A stretch of DNA of 64,000 nucleotides from positions 1-64,000 of the forward strand of contig JAFWGQ010000010.1 of NCBI GenBank assembly GCA_017512365.1. Reading direction: 5' to 3'. The translations under genes were made by a program, and so were the position numbers. Position 1 is the first letter of the stretch. The number at the start of each line of letters is the position of its first letter. Source of the stretch: Mogibacterium sp. Lineage in GTDB: Bacteria; Bacillota; Clostridia; Peptostreptococcales; Anaerovoracaceae. The notes below the pieces were generated by a model. It searched no databases, was not told where the DNA came from, and saw nothing but the letters and a program-made list of their open reading frames with translations. This document shows, piece by piece, positions 8,139-16,919 of this stretch.

Positions 8139-10250
8139 ATGGCAACAATTCTACCGGTACCAGAATCTGAACAGCGAGTATTGGACAACCTTCTTCGGGA
8201 TCTTAACGAAGCTTATCCTGACAAAGTGATCGTCGGACTGCAGAAAGATCATAAAAAATGGTCAGAAAAGGTTGGCCGTCTGTATAAGAGCATAGGCTAT
8301 GCTTCAAGAGAAGATTTTCTTGCTGCATATGGCTTTACGGTAGAAAAACAATCAGGAAGCGGAAAGACCGGCCGCCCATCGATCGATTTGAATGCGATAG
8401 TCGAAGAGCTTATCAGCAGGTATGAGGGCGACAGATGTGTGACGTCTATTGATCAGCTGAAAGAAGAAAACCCCGACCTTGCGCCTAAGTTCAAGAGCAT
8501 ACAGAACAAGTCGAAAGAACTGTTTGGCATGACCTTCAATAACTATCTCAAAGAAAAGGGCGTTTATCAAAGCAATAAACCGGCAGCCGAAGACAAGAAA
8601 AAAGAAAACCAGAGAGAGGCCCGGCTGGTTGCAGCAACAGAAAAGAAAGAAGAAAAGAAGGCTGCCCGCCAGAAGAAACTGACAGCAGAGGAAATGCTTG
8701 AAGTCCTGAAGAAGCGGTATGATGGCAGGCTGCAGAAACCGATCAATTCAGATGATCTTGCCGCAGACAATATGGATCTGTCAATAGGCACGTTCTACAA
8801 AAGACTGAAAGAAGACAAAAGCGAGGCCTATCTTTATCTGCTTGACGCCGGTATCTTCACTCTGTTCCGATTCAGAAACGGGATGACGCGGTATATGACT
8901 CCGAACCTCAACAGAGACCATGGTATAAGCCGTATTGAGATACCGCATGGCACGGTGGGTATACTGCAAAGGACATTCTTTGAAGGCGAAGGGATCACAG
9001 AGATCGTAATGCCGGACACCGTGAAATACATAGGCTCATACGCCTTCGGTTCTTATGGACTCAAGTCGATCAAAACATTAAGGCTTGGCAATGGAGTAAA
9101 GGAGATCGGCTGCGATATGTGCGGGCCGGGAATGTATAATCTTAAGGAGATCATTATTCCTGAAGGGGTAGAGCGCATCAACGGGAAGCTGTTTGCAGAG
9201 CATTCATTTGAAGGACCGAACGGATGTCACGCCTTGGAAATGATTCATATAGAAGGAAGGGTCAAAGCTTTTGCGGCAGATATTTTCGAAGGCATTCCGG
9301 ACAGAGTCGAGATAGACTGCCCGGAAGAAATGAAAAATGCTGTTTCCGGTGCGAACTGTATTTTGCCGGAAAGCATCTTTGAATGGAATGACGCAAAGAA
9401 TGAATATGAATGTAAAGAAAGAGGCCCTTTCTCGGAAGATGAAATGATCGCGAAATACGGGATCGACAACGATGATCCGTTTGAAGATGTGGAACTCTTT
9501 GATGATGCTGATGATGTGGAGATCGAAGATCGTGACTTTTGCTTCTCAGGGGTTTTTAATCAGGGTAATACGGAAGGGGTCCAGGTATACCTTGAATACA
9601 TTGTAAACAGCAATGGGGGACGGGTAAAACAACACATTAACTCGAAGACAGATTATCTGATCGCAGACAGGACCAATGTTTCAGACAGAATGAGGTATAA
9701 CGCTGTCAGATACAGAGCGGCCTTTGGTAAGCTTAAAATACTCGAGGTCATGAGATTTAAAGAAATCGCAAAAAAGCATGAGCCGCTCCATGACGATGAT
9801 AAAACAGCAGATATTAATACAGAAACGATCAACAAGGCTGTCGCGTTATATAAAAAATGCATCAAAGATCTTGATAACATTGGAGCAGATAACCGGCCGA
9901 TCGTTGAAAACGTTGACAACAGCATGGCTTTAACACTTCGGGCCAGGAGCTATGAAGAGAAAGTTCTGATCAAAAGGTTCATGACGGAGATAGGATTGGA
10001 AGAACAATCGCAAGAGAAGATCTCCATAGGAATAGGAACTGCAGGAACGGAACTCCCGGTCGCAGTACTGGTTGCACAGCATGTTATATGCGGTCATCCG
10101 TCAAAAGGAGAAATCACGTTTGCGAGAGACAAATGGGAATTCAGAGGAGATTACAGTTCTTCAACAAGACCTGCATTCAGATGGACAGAAGATGAGAGTG
10201 AGTGGAAGGCCTTCCTGAAGAAGGGCTACAAGAAGTTCAGTAATATGTAG
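8139..10250 (+). CDS. BRCT domain and BspA-type leucine-rich repeat fusion protein
   Basis: 703 aa, no signal peptide. Residues about 1-240 are helical and charged, with a Lys/Glu-rich linker near 150-175 and repeated 'RYDGRLQ/SDDLA' style segments. Residues about 261-395 contain LRR_5/BspA-like repeats (ITEIVMPDTVKYIGSYAFG and similar). Residues about 462-545 read as a BRCT domain (DFCFSGVF, then GGRVKQHINSKTDYLIA), as found in NAD-dependent ligase and RFC. The last 150 residues are unassigned. A GGAGG ribosome site precedes ATG 8139. Intracellular LRR plus BRCT is unusual; a role in DNA-linked protein scaffolding is only a guess. Confidence 0.75.
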   Translation: MATILPVPESEQRVLDNLLRDLNEAYPDKVIVGLQKDHKKWSEKVGRLYKSIGYASREDFLAAYGFTVEKQSGSGKTGRPSIDLNAIVEELISRYEGDRCVTSIDQLKEENPDLAPKFKSIQNKSKELFGMTFNNYLKEKGVYQSNKPAAEDKKKENQREARLVAATEKKEEKKAARQKKLTAEEMLEVLKKRYDGRLQKPINSDDLAADNMDLSIGTFYKRLKEDKSEAYLYLLDAGIFTLFRFRNGMTRYMTPNLNRDHGISRIEIPHGTVGILQRTFFEGEGITEIVMPDTVKYIGSYAFGSYGLKSIKTLRLGNGVKEIGCDMCGPGMYNLKEIIIPEGVERINGKLFAEHSFEGPNGCHALEMIHIEGRVKAFAADIFEGIPDRVEIDCPEEMKNAVSGANCILPESIFEWNDAKNEYECKERGPFSEDEMIAKYGIDNDDPFEDVELFDDADDVEIEDRDFCFSGVFNQGNTEGVQVYLEYIVNSNGGRVKQHINSKTDYLIADRTNVSDRMRYNAVRYRAAFGKLKILEVMRFKEIAKKHEPLHDDDKTADINTETINKAVALYKKCIKDLDNIGADNRPIVENVDNSMALTLRARSYEEKVLIKRFMTEIGLEEQSQEKISIGIGTAGTELPVAVLVAQHVICGHPSKGEITFARDKWEFRGDYSSSTRPAFRWTEDESEWKAFLKKGYKKFSNM

Positions 10251-10308
10251 GTCGTGGTCTGCGGAGATATAGGGATCCTGGTAATGGGCCATAATACAAC
10301 GAGGAATC

Positions 10309-10725
10309 ATGCATATACAAGAAGGAACGACAACTATAGGAAATCACAGTCATGCAGGTGACGCGGACATAAGGACTCTTACGCTTCCGGACAGCGTCCG
10401 TGAGATCGGCGTAGGAGCCTTTGCCGGATGCGGGGAGCTTGAGAAGGTCACGCTGAACGAAGGCCTGATCCGCCTGAGGAAGGAAGTCTTCTCGGGCTGC
10501 GTCAGTCTCAGGGAGATAAATATCCCCGGCACGCTTGAGAGCATAGGAGAGTGGGCATTCAGGGACTGCAGGAGCCTGAAAGTGCTGGAGCTTCCGCCGG
10601 GCGTCACCGAGATATGCGAGGAAGCATTCCTCTCGTGTCCGCAGCTGACGATCCGCGCAGAAAAGGGGACATATGCTGCTGACTTTGCTGCAAGGCACGG
10701 GATACGGCTGCAGCCGGAGGAGTAA
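10309..10725 (+). CDS. BspA-type leucine-rich repeat protein, 138 aa
   Basis: Almost the whole protein is LRR_5 repeats: LTLPDSVREIGVGAFAGC, then VTLNEGLIRLRKEVFSGC, INIPGTLESIGEWAFRDC, and LELPPGVTEICEEAFLSC, each of about 23 residues. There is no signal peptide or anchor, so it is likely cytoplasmic despite the BspA name. It lies 58 nt downstream of a larger LRR protein and 31 nt upstream of hslO. Such repeats usually bind other proteins. Confidence 0.75.
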   Translation: MHIQEGTTTIGNHSHAGDADIRTLTLPDSVREIGVGAFAGCGELEKVTLNEGLIRLRKEVFSGCVSLREINIPGTLESIGEWAFRDCRSLKVLELPPGVTEICEEAFLSCPQLTIRAEKGTYAADFAARHGIRLQPEE

Positions 10726-10756
10726 TGACCGACAGGAACGAAGGACATCAAAAGCT

Positions 10757-11632
10757 ATGAAAGACTATATCGTAAGGGCGACAGCCGCGGGCGAAACCGT
10801 AAGAGCGTTCGCCATAAGATCAACGAAGCTGACAGCTGAAGCAAGGGAGCTGCACCATACATTCCCGGTAGTGACAGCGGCGCTTGGCCGTCTGCTCAGC
10901 GCAGGGGCAATGATGGGCTCCATGATGAAGGGCGAGAACGACAAACTGACTATCCAGGTAAAGGGCGACGGCCCTATAGGACAGATGACTGTCACGGTAG
11001 ACAGCCATGGGAATGTCAAAGGATTCCCGGCTGATCCGTCGGTGGACATCCCGCTCAAAAGAGCCGGCAAGCTCGATGTAGGCGCTGCGGTCGGAAGGGG
11101 CACCCTGACAGTCAGCATGGATCTCGGCCTCAAAGAACCGTATAACGGACAGGTGGAGATACAGACCGGAGAGATCGGCGATGATCTGGCGTATTACTAT
11201 ACTGTCTCTGAACAGACGCCGTCCGCAGTAGGCCTCGGAGTCATGGTGGATAAGGACAGCTCCGTAAAACATGCCGGAGGCTTCATCATTCAGATAATGC
11301 CGGATGCAGCCGAAGAAACGATCTCTGCCCTTGAGGCAAAGATAGCAGAGGCCGGACCGGTGACTGAAATGATGGAAGAAGGCATGAGCCCTGAAGATAT
11401 ACTGGCATACTATCTTGGCGATCTTGATCTGAAGATAACGGAAAAGCTGCCGGTCAGATATTACTGCGGCTGTTCAAAAGAGAAAGTGGCCGGTGCCCTT
11501 GCCACTATAAGCACTGAAGACCTCGAAGAGCTGATAAACGATGGTGAAGAGATCGAAGTCAAATGCTATTTCTGCAACTCGGCATACAAGTTCAGTACTG
11601 ACGAACTGAAGGAAATAGCGGACTCCAGATAA
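10757..11632 (+). CDS. hslO: Hsp33 redox-regulated chaperone
   Basis: 291 aa, matching Hsp33 over its length (MKDYIVRATAAGETVRAFAI at the start, TVDSHGNVKGF in the middle). The redox switch is present near the C terminus as C237-G-C239 and C270-x-x-C273, the four zinc-binding cysteines that form disulfides on oxidation and activate holdase function in the cytoplasm. ATG 10757 was chosen because an upstream in-frame start would add 28 non-homologous residues overlapping the LRR gene. Confidence 0.95.
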   Translation: MKDYIVRATAAGETVRAFAIRSTKLTAEARELHHTFPVVTAALGRLLSAGAMMGSMMKGENDKLTIQVKGDGPIGQMTVTVDSHGNVKGFPADPSVDIPLKRAGKLDVGAAVGRGTLTVSMDLGLKEPYNGQVEIQTGEIGDDLAYYYTVSEQTPSAVGLGVMVDKDSSVKHAGGFIIQIMPDAAEETISALEAKIAEAGPVTEMMEEGMSPEDILAYYLGDLDLKITEKLPVRYYCGCSKEKVAGALATISTEDLEELINDGEEIEVKCYFCNSAYKFSTDELKEIADSR

Positions 11633-11691
11633 AGGCGACTTTGAAACAGGAGGGTTCGATCGCAACACAGCGCTGATACATTTAGTATAGG

Positions 11692-12933
11692 ATGGACCAA
11701 AAACAGATCATCATTCATGTGGATATGGATGCTTTCTACGCGTCTGTCGAGATCAGAGACGATCCGTCACTGGCCGGCAAGCCCCTTATCATAGGGTCGC
11801 TTCCGACAGAGCGGGGCGTAGTCGCGACCTGCAGCTATGAAGCGAGGAAGTACGGGATACATTCCGCCATGAATATCAAGGATGCATACAGACTCTGCCC
11901 GCATGGGATATACATGCATCCGAACTTCGAAAAATACAGAAAAGTCTCGGAGCAGCTCCGCGGCATATGGAACGACTATGCTGTAAGAATGGAACCCGTG
12001 GCTCTTGATGAAGCATATCTGGATGTGACCTACAGTGCAGGGAACTTCGAGCGTGCCGGCGAGATGGCAAGGGAGATCAAGTCAAGGACGCGCAGCGAGC
12101 TCGGGCTGACGTGCTCGGTCGGCGTCGCGTACTCCAAGACCGCCGCCAAGACAGCGAGCGAGGAGAAGAAGCCCGACGGCTACTTCGAGATCATCACTCG
12201 GCAGGACTTCGTGGACCTGATGATCGACCGCGATGTGAAGGCGCTTTACACCGTAGGTGCAAAGACTGCGGAAAAGCTCAACAGGATAGGCATCTTTACC
12301 GTCCGTGACATACAGGAGCGAAGTGAAGAGATCGCTGAGCGTTTCGGCAGGCACGGGCAGCTGATCACCGAGCTGGCGTTCGGCATAGATGACCGCAGAG
12401 TGGTCGCATATAAGCCTGAGGATGCGAAGTCCATAAGCCGCGAGGTCACTTTTCAGGAGGATGTCGATAACTTCGACCTTCTGAAGGACGTACTCGTGCT
12501 GCTGGCACTGTCAGTTGAGGACAGGGCGGGGAGGCATGGCCTTCATGGAAAGGGCGTCAACCTCAAGCTGACATATTTCGACATGCAGAGCATCACCCGA
12601 TCAAGAGCAGTGACATCTGCAGACAGCGCCGGGACCATATACACCGAGACCGTCAGGATGCTCGATCAGGTGGAGAAGCGTCCGGTGCGGCTTGTTGGAG
12701 CCGGCATATACAAACTGTCCGGCGATGAGGGCCGGCAGATGACTCTTGACGATTACATGGAAGAGCCTGCTGCGAAGCAGCAGCATATCATAGAGGTCAG
12801 GCTCCGCGAGCTTCAGGACAGATACGGACTGGACTTTGCCGGACATCTTGAAGATATATATCACGGCACAGTACTGCATAAGACGATAGAATACATGAGA
12901 AAGCACTATCCGACACGCAAAAATACTGACTGA
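11692..12933 (+). CDS. dinB: DNA polymerase IV (Y-family translesion polymerase)
   Basis: 413 aa. Catalytic motifs are IHVDMDAFYASVE near the N terminus and ALDEAYLDVT (usual SLDEAYLD). They are followed by a KTAAKTASEEKKPDGYF region and the helix-hairpin-helix part (ALYTVGAKTAEKLNRIGI). The little-finger domain follows residue about 240. It performs error-prone bypass synthesis. The start ATG 11692 has only a weak site (GGATGG). An AGGAGGG at 11648 lies some 40 nt further upstream and is not usable by this start, which is odd. Confidence 0.93.
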   Translation: MDQKQIIIHVDMDAFYASVEIRDDPSLAGKPLIIGSLPTERGVVATCSYEARKYGIHSAMNIKDAYRLCPHGIYMHPNFEKYRKVSEQLRGIWNDYAVRMEPVALDEAYLDVTYSAGNFERAGEMAREIKSRTRSELGLTCSVGVAYSKTAAKTASEEKKPDGYFEIITRQDFVDLMIDRDVKALYTVGAKTAEKLNRIGIFTVRDIQERSEEIAERFGRHGQLITELAFGIDDRRVVAYKPEDAKSISREVTFQEDVDNFDLLKDVLVLLALSVEDRAGRHGLHGKGVNLKLTYFDMQSITRSRAVTSADSAGTIYTETVRMLDQVEKRPVRLVGAGIYKLSGDEGRQMTLDDYMEEPAAKQQHIIEVRLRELQDRYGLDFAGHLEDIYHGTVLHKTIEYMRKHYPTRKNTD

Positions 12934-12946
12934 AGGAGCCTGAAAT

Positions 12947-13288
12947 ATGAGTTTCAGAGATTTCAATGAAGACGGTCCCGGCACAGTCGAATGGGATATC
13001 GTGATGGGACAGAATACGACCGGTATGTTCTCCGACGAGACACATTATGTGCTCGAAGGAGATCAGCTTACTGAGGTGACGTTTTCCCATACCGGCGGCG
13101 GTGCTTTGGAGCCGTCGATTTACGGTCTGACGTATACAGTAGAAAACATCAGTCCGGTTCATAAAGGCATATCAAAGGACTGGTTCACCTTTGAGCAGGA
13201 CGGCTGCAGATTCAAAGCCACACTCAATAAGAGATATAAACAGAGCAAAGACTGCTATGTAGTGGACATAGAGGAAGTAACGGGATAA
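12947..13288 (+). CDS. Hypothetical protein, 113 aa
   Basis: Starts 13 nt after dinB with GAAGGAG before ATG 12947. The sequence appears beta-rich (HYVLEGDQLTEVTFSHTGGG), soluble, with a single cysteine pair and no known motif. It probably shares the dinB transcript. I do not recognise the family. Confidence 0.6.
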   Translation: MSFRDFNEDGPGTVEWDIVMGQNTTGMFSDETHYVLEGDQLTEVTFSHTGGGALEPSIYGLTYTVENISPVHKGISKDWFTFEQDGCRFKATLNKRYKQSKDCYVVDIEEVTG

Positions 13289-13302
13289 GAAGAGGGGCGG
13301 AA

Positions 13303-13893
13303 ATGCTTGTAAGACTTGCGGGAATCGAAGATATGGAGGGCGTGAAGGCTCTTCTGAGAAAGTATCACCGCGATACGATCTCGGATGAGGACCGTCCGGA
13401 CGGTTTCGTGACGACGGCAATAACGGATGAGCAGCTTAAGGAGCTGATTGAGAAGGAGCACGGAGTGACCATCATTGCCGAGCCTGCTGAGGAAGGGCCG
13501 GACAAAGTGCTTGGCTTCTGCTTTGCCGCGCCGTGGGAGTTCTGGGAGACATGGCCGCTGTTCAGGCACATGATCGACATAATCCCGGACTATGAATTCG
13601 AGGGCAGGAAGCTTGTCGTCAGCGATACATATCAGTATGGCCCGATGTGCGTGGACAGGACGATCCGGGGAACAGGTGCATTTGAGGAGCTGTTCTTCGC
13701 CAGCCTCGATCAGTTCCGTGACAGGTTCCCGATTATGCTGACCTTCGTCAATCAGATCAACAAAAGATCTGAGAACGCCCACAACAACAAAGCGCACATG
13801 GAGACCATAGGGACATTCGACTTTGGCGGCAACCGGTATTTTCTTATGGGCATCCGCACTGATGCGGCCGATAAGCTGCGTGGTACTATATGA
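13303..13893 (+). CDS. GNAT-like N-acetyltransferase
   Basis: 196 aa beginning MLVRLAGIEDMEGVKALLRK, the beta1-alpha1 start of many GNAT enzymes. A central VLGFCFAAPWEFW strand and a CVDRTIRGTGAFEELF segment sit where the acetyl-CoA pyrophosphate loop (usually Q/RxxGxG/A) is expected; RGTGAF is an acceptable variant. Substrate unknown. It lies 14 nt after the previous gene with GAGGGG before the start. Confidence 0.6.
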   Translation: MLVRLAGIEDMEGVKALLRKYHRDTISDEDRPDGFVTTAITDEQLKELIEKEHGVTIIAEPAEEGPDKVLGFCFAAPWEFWETWPLFRHMIDIIPDYEFEGRKLVVSDTYQYGPMCVDRTIRGTGAFEELFFASLDQFRDRFPIMLTFVNQINKRSENAHNNKAHMETIGTFDFGGNRYFLMGIRTDAADKLRGTI

Positions 13894-13915
13894 CATGAAG
13901 GGAGGAAGAACAGGA

Positions 13916-14239
13916 ATGGGATTGATATCCAGTTTGTTCAGAGGCAAAGATATAAACAGCCGACTGCAGGAGCTGCGCGGCGTCGAACGCGCGGTGCTGC
14001 TTGATGTGAGGAATGCTGATGAGTTCGGGCAGGGCCACATCCCCGGAGCGATCAACATACCGGCAGACAGCATCGACAGTATCGGCAGGAAAGTGAAGGA
14101 AAAAGATACGCCGATATACTCATATTGCCTCAGCGGTGCAAGAAGCGGCAGAGCTGCAGCGGCGCTTAAGGCGCTGGGATATACGAATGTTACAAATATC
14201 GGAGGGATAAACAGCTATAAGGGAAGACTTGAGAAATGA
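13916..14239 (+). CDS. Rhodanese-like sulfurtransferase
   Basis: 107 aa single-domain rhodanese: VLLDVRNADEFGQGHIPGAINIP, then the active-site loop YCLSGARSG, whose Cys carries the persulfide. It could pass sulfane sulfur in the cytoplasm. ATG 13916 was chosen because GGAGG lies at 13901-13905; upstream starts overlap the GNAT gene. Next downstream is a cystathionine-lyase-like PLP enzyme, so a sulfur-metabolism link is possible but inferred. Confidence 0.85.
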   Translation: MGLISSLFRGKDINSRLQELRGVERAVLLDVRNADEFGQGHIPGAINIPADSIDSIGRKVKEKDTPIYSYCLSGARSGRAAAALKALGYTNVTNIGGINSYKGRLEK

Positions 14240-14347
14240 AAAGAACCGGATCCATCGATTGGCATGACAGTGAAAAATAGTGAAAAAATAGTGTAATTTT
14301 TGAGCATATTTACTTAGCGAGTTTGCAAAGAAGAATGAGAGGGAACT

Positions 14348-15502
14348 GTGATCGAATATACAGAAAGAAAAGGGACAGGATGCATCAAGTGGGATGCTCT
14401 GGAGGAGACTTTCGGGACTGACGGGCTGCTCCCGCTCTGGGTGGCAGACATGGATTTCAGAGTCGACAGGCATATCACTGACGCGGTAGAGGGATATCTG
14501 AAGCGCGGCGTTTTCGGATATGAAGGAGCCCCTGACAGTTACTATGATGCGTTCATAGAATGGGAGAAGGCTGAGCATGGTCTCAGTATCGACCGGGAGT
14601 GGATCAGGTACTCGCCGGGAGTAGTGAGCGGCTTCAACTTTGCCCTGCAGATCTTGAGCGAACCCGGCGATGCAGTGATAGTGACAACTCCCGTATACTA
14701 TCCGTTCCTCCGCGCTGCGGAAAACAACGGGCGCAGACTGATCTGCTCTGAACTGATGAACCGCGGCAGCCGCTATTATGTGGATTTTGAAGACTTCGAG
14801 CAGAAGATCATCAGCAGCGATGCGAGAGTGTTCATCCTGTGCTCGCCGCACAATCCGGTCAGCCGCGTATGGTCGGCCGAAGAGCTGACTGAGCTCCTTG
14901 CCATCTGCAGGAAGCACAGGGTCGCCGTGATAGCCGACGAGATACATCACGACCTCACTTTCGGCAATGCCGTTCACGTTCCGACGCTCAGTGCTGCGGC
15001 AGAAGGTGACCGCGTGATCATGCTCACAGCGGCATCCAAGACGTTCAACATAGCTGCGTTCAAAAACTCGTTTGTGATCATAAAAGATCCGGAGATAAGG
15101 GAGGAATGGGACAGGTTCACGGCAGGCCTGAGTCTCAGTTCCGGGGATCCTGTCGGATATATCGCGACCGAAGCAGCATACAGATACGGAAAGGAATGGC
15201 TTTCTGAGGTCAGGGATGTGATATACGGGAACTACACTTATCTGAGAGACTGTTTTGCAGAGCATCTTCCCGGGGTGCGCCTGACTCCGCTCGAGGGCAC
15301 TTACCTCGCATGGGCAGATTTCAGCGCATATCTCAAGCCGGAAGAGCTTCAGCCGTTCATGCAGGACAGATGCAGACTCGCATTCGATTACGGCTCATGG
15401 TTCGGCGGAGACAGGAGCGGCTCTTTCATAAGGATCAATCTTGCGACTTCGCGGGAAAATATCGAGGATATGGCCGGCAGGATGATCCGCGAACCGGATT
15501 AA
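14348..15502 (+). CDS. MalY/PatB family PLP enzyme (cystathionine beta-lyase-like)
   Basis: 384 aa with the family hallmarks LLPLWVADMDF at the N terminus, a CSPHNPVSRVW substrate/cofactor segment, VIADEIHHDLTF, and the Schiff-base lysine K231 in TAASKTFNIA. Members cleave C-S bonds of cystathionine or cysteine, giving homocysteine or H2S plus pyruvate and ammonia; some act as aminotransferases. Start is GTG 14348 after GAGAGGG. The 108-nt gap upstream has short A-rich repeats (GTGAAAAATA type) and probably its promoter. Confidence 0.88.
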   Translation: MIEYTERKGTGCIKWDALEETFGTDGLLPLWVADMDFRVDRHITDAVEGYLKRGVFGYEGAPDSYYDAFIEWEKAEHGLSIDREWIRYSPGVVSGFNFALQILSEPGDAVIVTTPVYYPFLRAAENNGRRLICSELMNRGSRYYVDFEDFEQKIISSDARVFILCSPHNPVSRVWSAEELTELLAICRKHRVAVIADEIHHDLTFGNAVHVPTLSAAAEGDRVIMLTAASKTFNIAAFKNSFVIIKDPEIREEWDRFTAGLSLSSGDPVGYIATEAAYRYGKEWLSEVRDVIYGNYTYLRDCFAEHLPGVRLTPLEGTYLAWADFSAYLKPEELQPFMQDRCRLAFDYGSWFGGDRSGSFIRINLATSRENIEDMAGRMIREPD

Positions 15503-15580
15503 AGTTCACTGATTATCGCAGTCTCTGTTTCTGTGATGATTTGTATATGATATAGACTAATACAAAGGAGGAAAACGAAC

Positions 15581-16036
15581 ATGGCAAAAGATCTGAAAGC
15601 ATTCCTTATAAGAATAAATGAAGATCCTGCATTCGCAGAGGAAGTCAGAGCAAAAGACGCAAGTATCGCCGAGACTGAAAACATTTCCGATGAAAGAGAA
15701 CTTACCGTCAGAGTAGGAAAGGAAATGGGATATGAGTTCACTTCAGACGATATAAAAAAGGCGGAATCAAAGCTTGCAAAGGTTGCTGCCGGGACAGAAG
15801 AACTGTCGGGTGATCGGACCAGACTTGACATGGACAATCTCGAATCCATAGCAGGCGGGGTCCTGCCGATAGATGGCTGCTGTTTCGGAGGGAACCACGA
15901 CTGGAAGTTAGTCGGCAAGGAAAAAGGTTTTGCCTGGGGAAATAATCTGCATTATCAATGCAGGATATGTTTCGACAAAGCTTCGGAGTGGGAGAAATAT
16001 CCATGGGAGGACTTCATTGACTGGATTACTGAGTAG
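15581..16036 (+). CDS. Nif11-like leader peptide with double-Gly site and Cys-rich C-terminal domain
   Basis: 151 aa. Residues 1-70 resemble a Nif11 leader (KAFLIRINEDPAFAEEVRAK). Then comes RLDMDNLESIAGG with the double glycine at 92-93, the classic processing site of such precursors. The 58-residue portion after it has C100, C101, C127 and C130 (CC then CRIC) and five tryptophans, looking more like a small zinc-ribbon domain than a short bacteriocin core. AGGAGG lies 8-12 nt before ATG 15581. No modification enzyme or C39-type exporter is nearby. A sister set of GG proteins lies at 57640-58886. Confidence 0.75.
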   Translation: MAKDLKAFLIRINEDPAFAEEVRAKDASIAETENISDERELTVRVGKEMGYEFTSDDIKKAESKLAKVAAGTEELSGDRTRLDMDNLESIAGGVLPIDGCCFGGNHDWKLVGKEKGFAWGNNLHYQCRICFDKASEWEKYPWEDFIDWITE

Positions 16037-16060
16037 TTCTTTCTGCTGAAAAGGAGAATC

Positions 16061-16390
16061 ATGGCGTTGTTTGAACTGAGTAAAGAGGACCGGTACAGAG
16101 AGGCATGGTGCGAGGCCGTGTTCGGCAAGAAGGCACGCTTCCCGCGTGAATTCACGGACGCGCAGCTCCGCCGGCTCACTACGGACCTGCTGATGCAGCA
16201 CGACCGGATCATCAGGGAGAGTGCGGAGATCATCAGGGACACCGAAGATGAAGATACAATACGCAGCCGCACCGAACTGATGCGGATGAATTATTATGAA
16301 GGCATGCTCAGGCTCAGGCCCTTCTGCAGCGGCGAGCAGCTGGTCGTCATTGAAAAGGCGGAAGAGACAGTAAAAAGCCTGGAGTTCTGA
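16061..16390 (+). CDS. Hypothetical helical protein, 109 aa
   Basis: Starts 24 nt after the Nif11-like gene with AAGGAG. Arg/Glu-rich and predicted all-helical (LTTDLLMQHDRIIRESAEII in the centre), with two cysteines but no known motif. Position suggests cotranscription with the GG-leader peptide; whether it acts on that peptide is unknown. Confidence 0.55.
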   Translation: MALFELSKEDRYREAWCEAVFGKKARFPREFTDAQLRRLTTDLLMQHDRIIRESAEIIRDTEDEDTIRSRTELMRMNYYEGMLRLRPFCSGEQLVVIEKAEETVKSLEF

Positions 16391-16414
16391 TGATCTGATG
16401 AATGGAGCAGCTGA

Positions 16415-16437
16415 GGGGGTTCCATTTTGGAACCCCT
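16415..16437 (+). terminator. Weak intrinsic terminator
   Basis: GGGGTTCC (16416-16423) pairs perfectly with GGAACCCC (16429-16436), loop ATTTT; the run after it is only CTCTT. It closes the Nif11/helical gene pair before the VOC-SpoIIE group. Confidence 0.5.
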
Positions 16438-16502
16438 CTTGAAATGATGATAAAAGGAAGGTTTAATTAAAATGATACAGTAAATAAAGAGAGGAAACGA
16501 AA

Positions 16503-16883
16503 ATGAAGATCACAAGCTTTAATCCATTGATAGTCACAGAGGATGCAGAACCTGTCGTTAAGCTGTTTGAGGATCTGGGATTTGAAAGACGGCATTCAAA
16601 AGACGGGATCGGCATCAATAATGTCACAGATATCCGGATGAAAGACGCCAACGGATTTCATGTCGATATCACACAGGGCAGCGGCGAATGGACTATGATC
16701 CGGATGAATGTGGATGACCTGGAAGAAGCGCTGGAGATCCTTGAAGGGCGCGGATTCCATAAGGCGAGACATGCAGCTGCGAATGATACGATCGATACGG
16801 GATCTTCAAGGATCAACATCATGGTATCGCCTTCCGGGTATATCTTTGCCGTATCGCAGCACAGCAAAGATCAGGACCTGTAA
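16503..16883 (+). CDS. VOC (glyoxalase/bleomycin-resistance fold) protein A
   Basis: 126 aa with the two beta-alpha-beta-beta-beta halves of the vicinal oxygen chelate fold: ITSFNPLIVTEDAEPVVKLF begins the first, MIRMNVDDLEEALEILEGRG the second. Metal-binding residues are not obvious, so binding rather than catalysis is possible. It is paralogous to the protein at 18363-18740, and the SpoIIE phosphatase lies between them. GAGAGG precedes ATG 16503. Confidence 0.75.
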   Translation: MKITSFNPLIVTEDAEPVVKLFEDLGFERRHSKDGIGINNVTDIRMKDANGFHVDITQGSGEWTMIRMNVDDLEEALEILEGRGFHKARHAAANDTIDTGSSRINIMVSPSGYIFAVSQHSKDQDL

Positions 16884-16919
16884 GACATGCGTGTGTTGAA
16901 GAAAAGGTGAGGACAGAAA

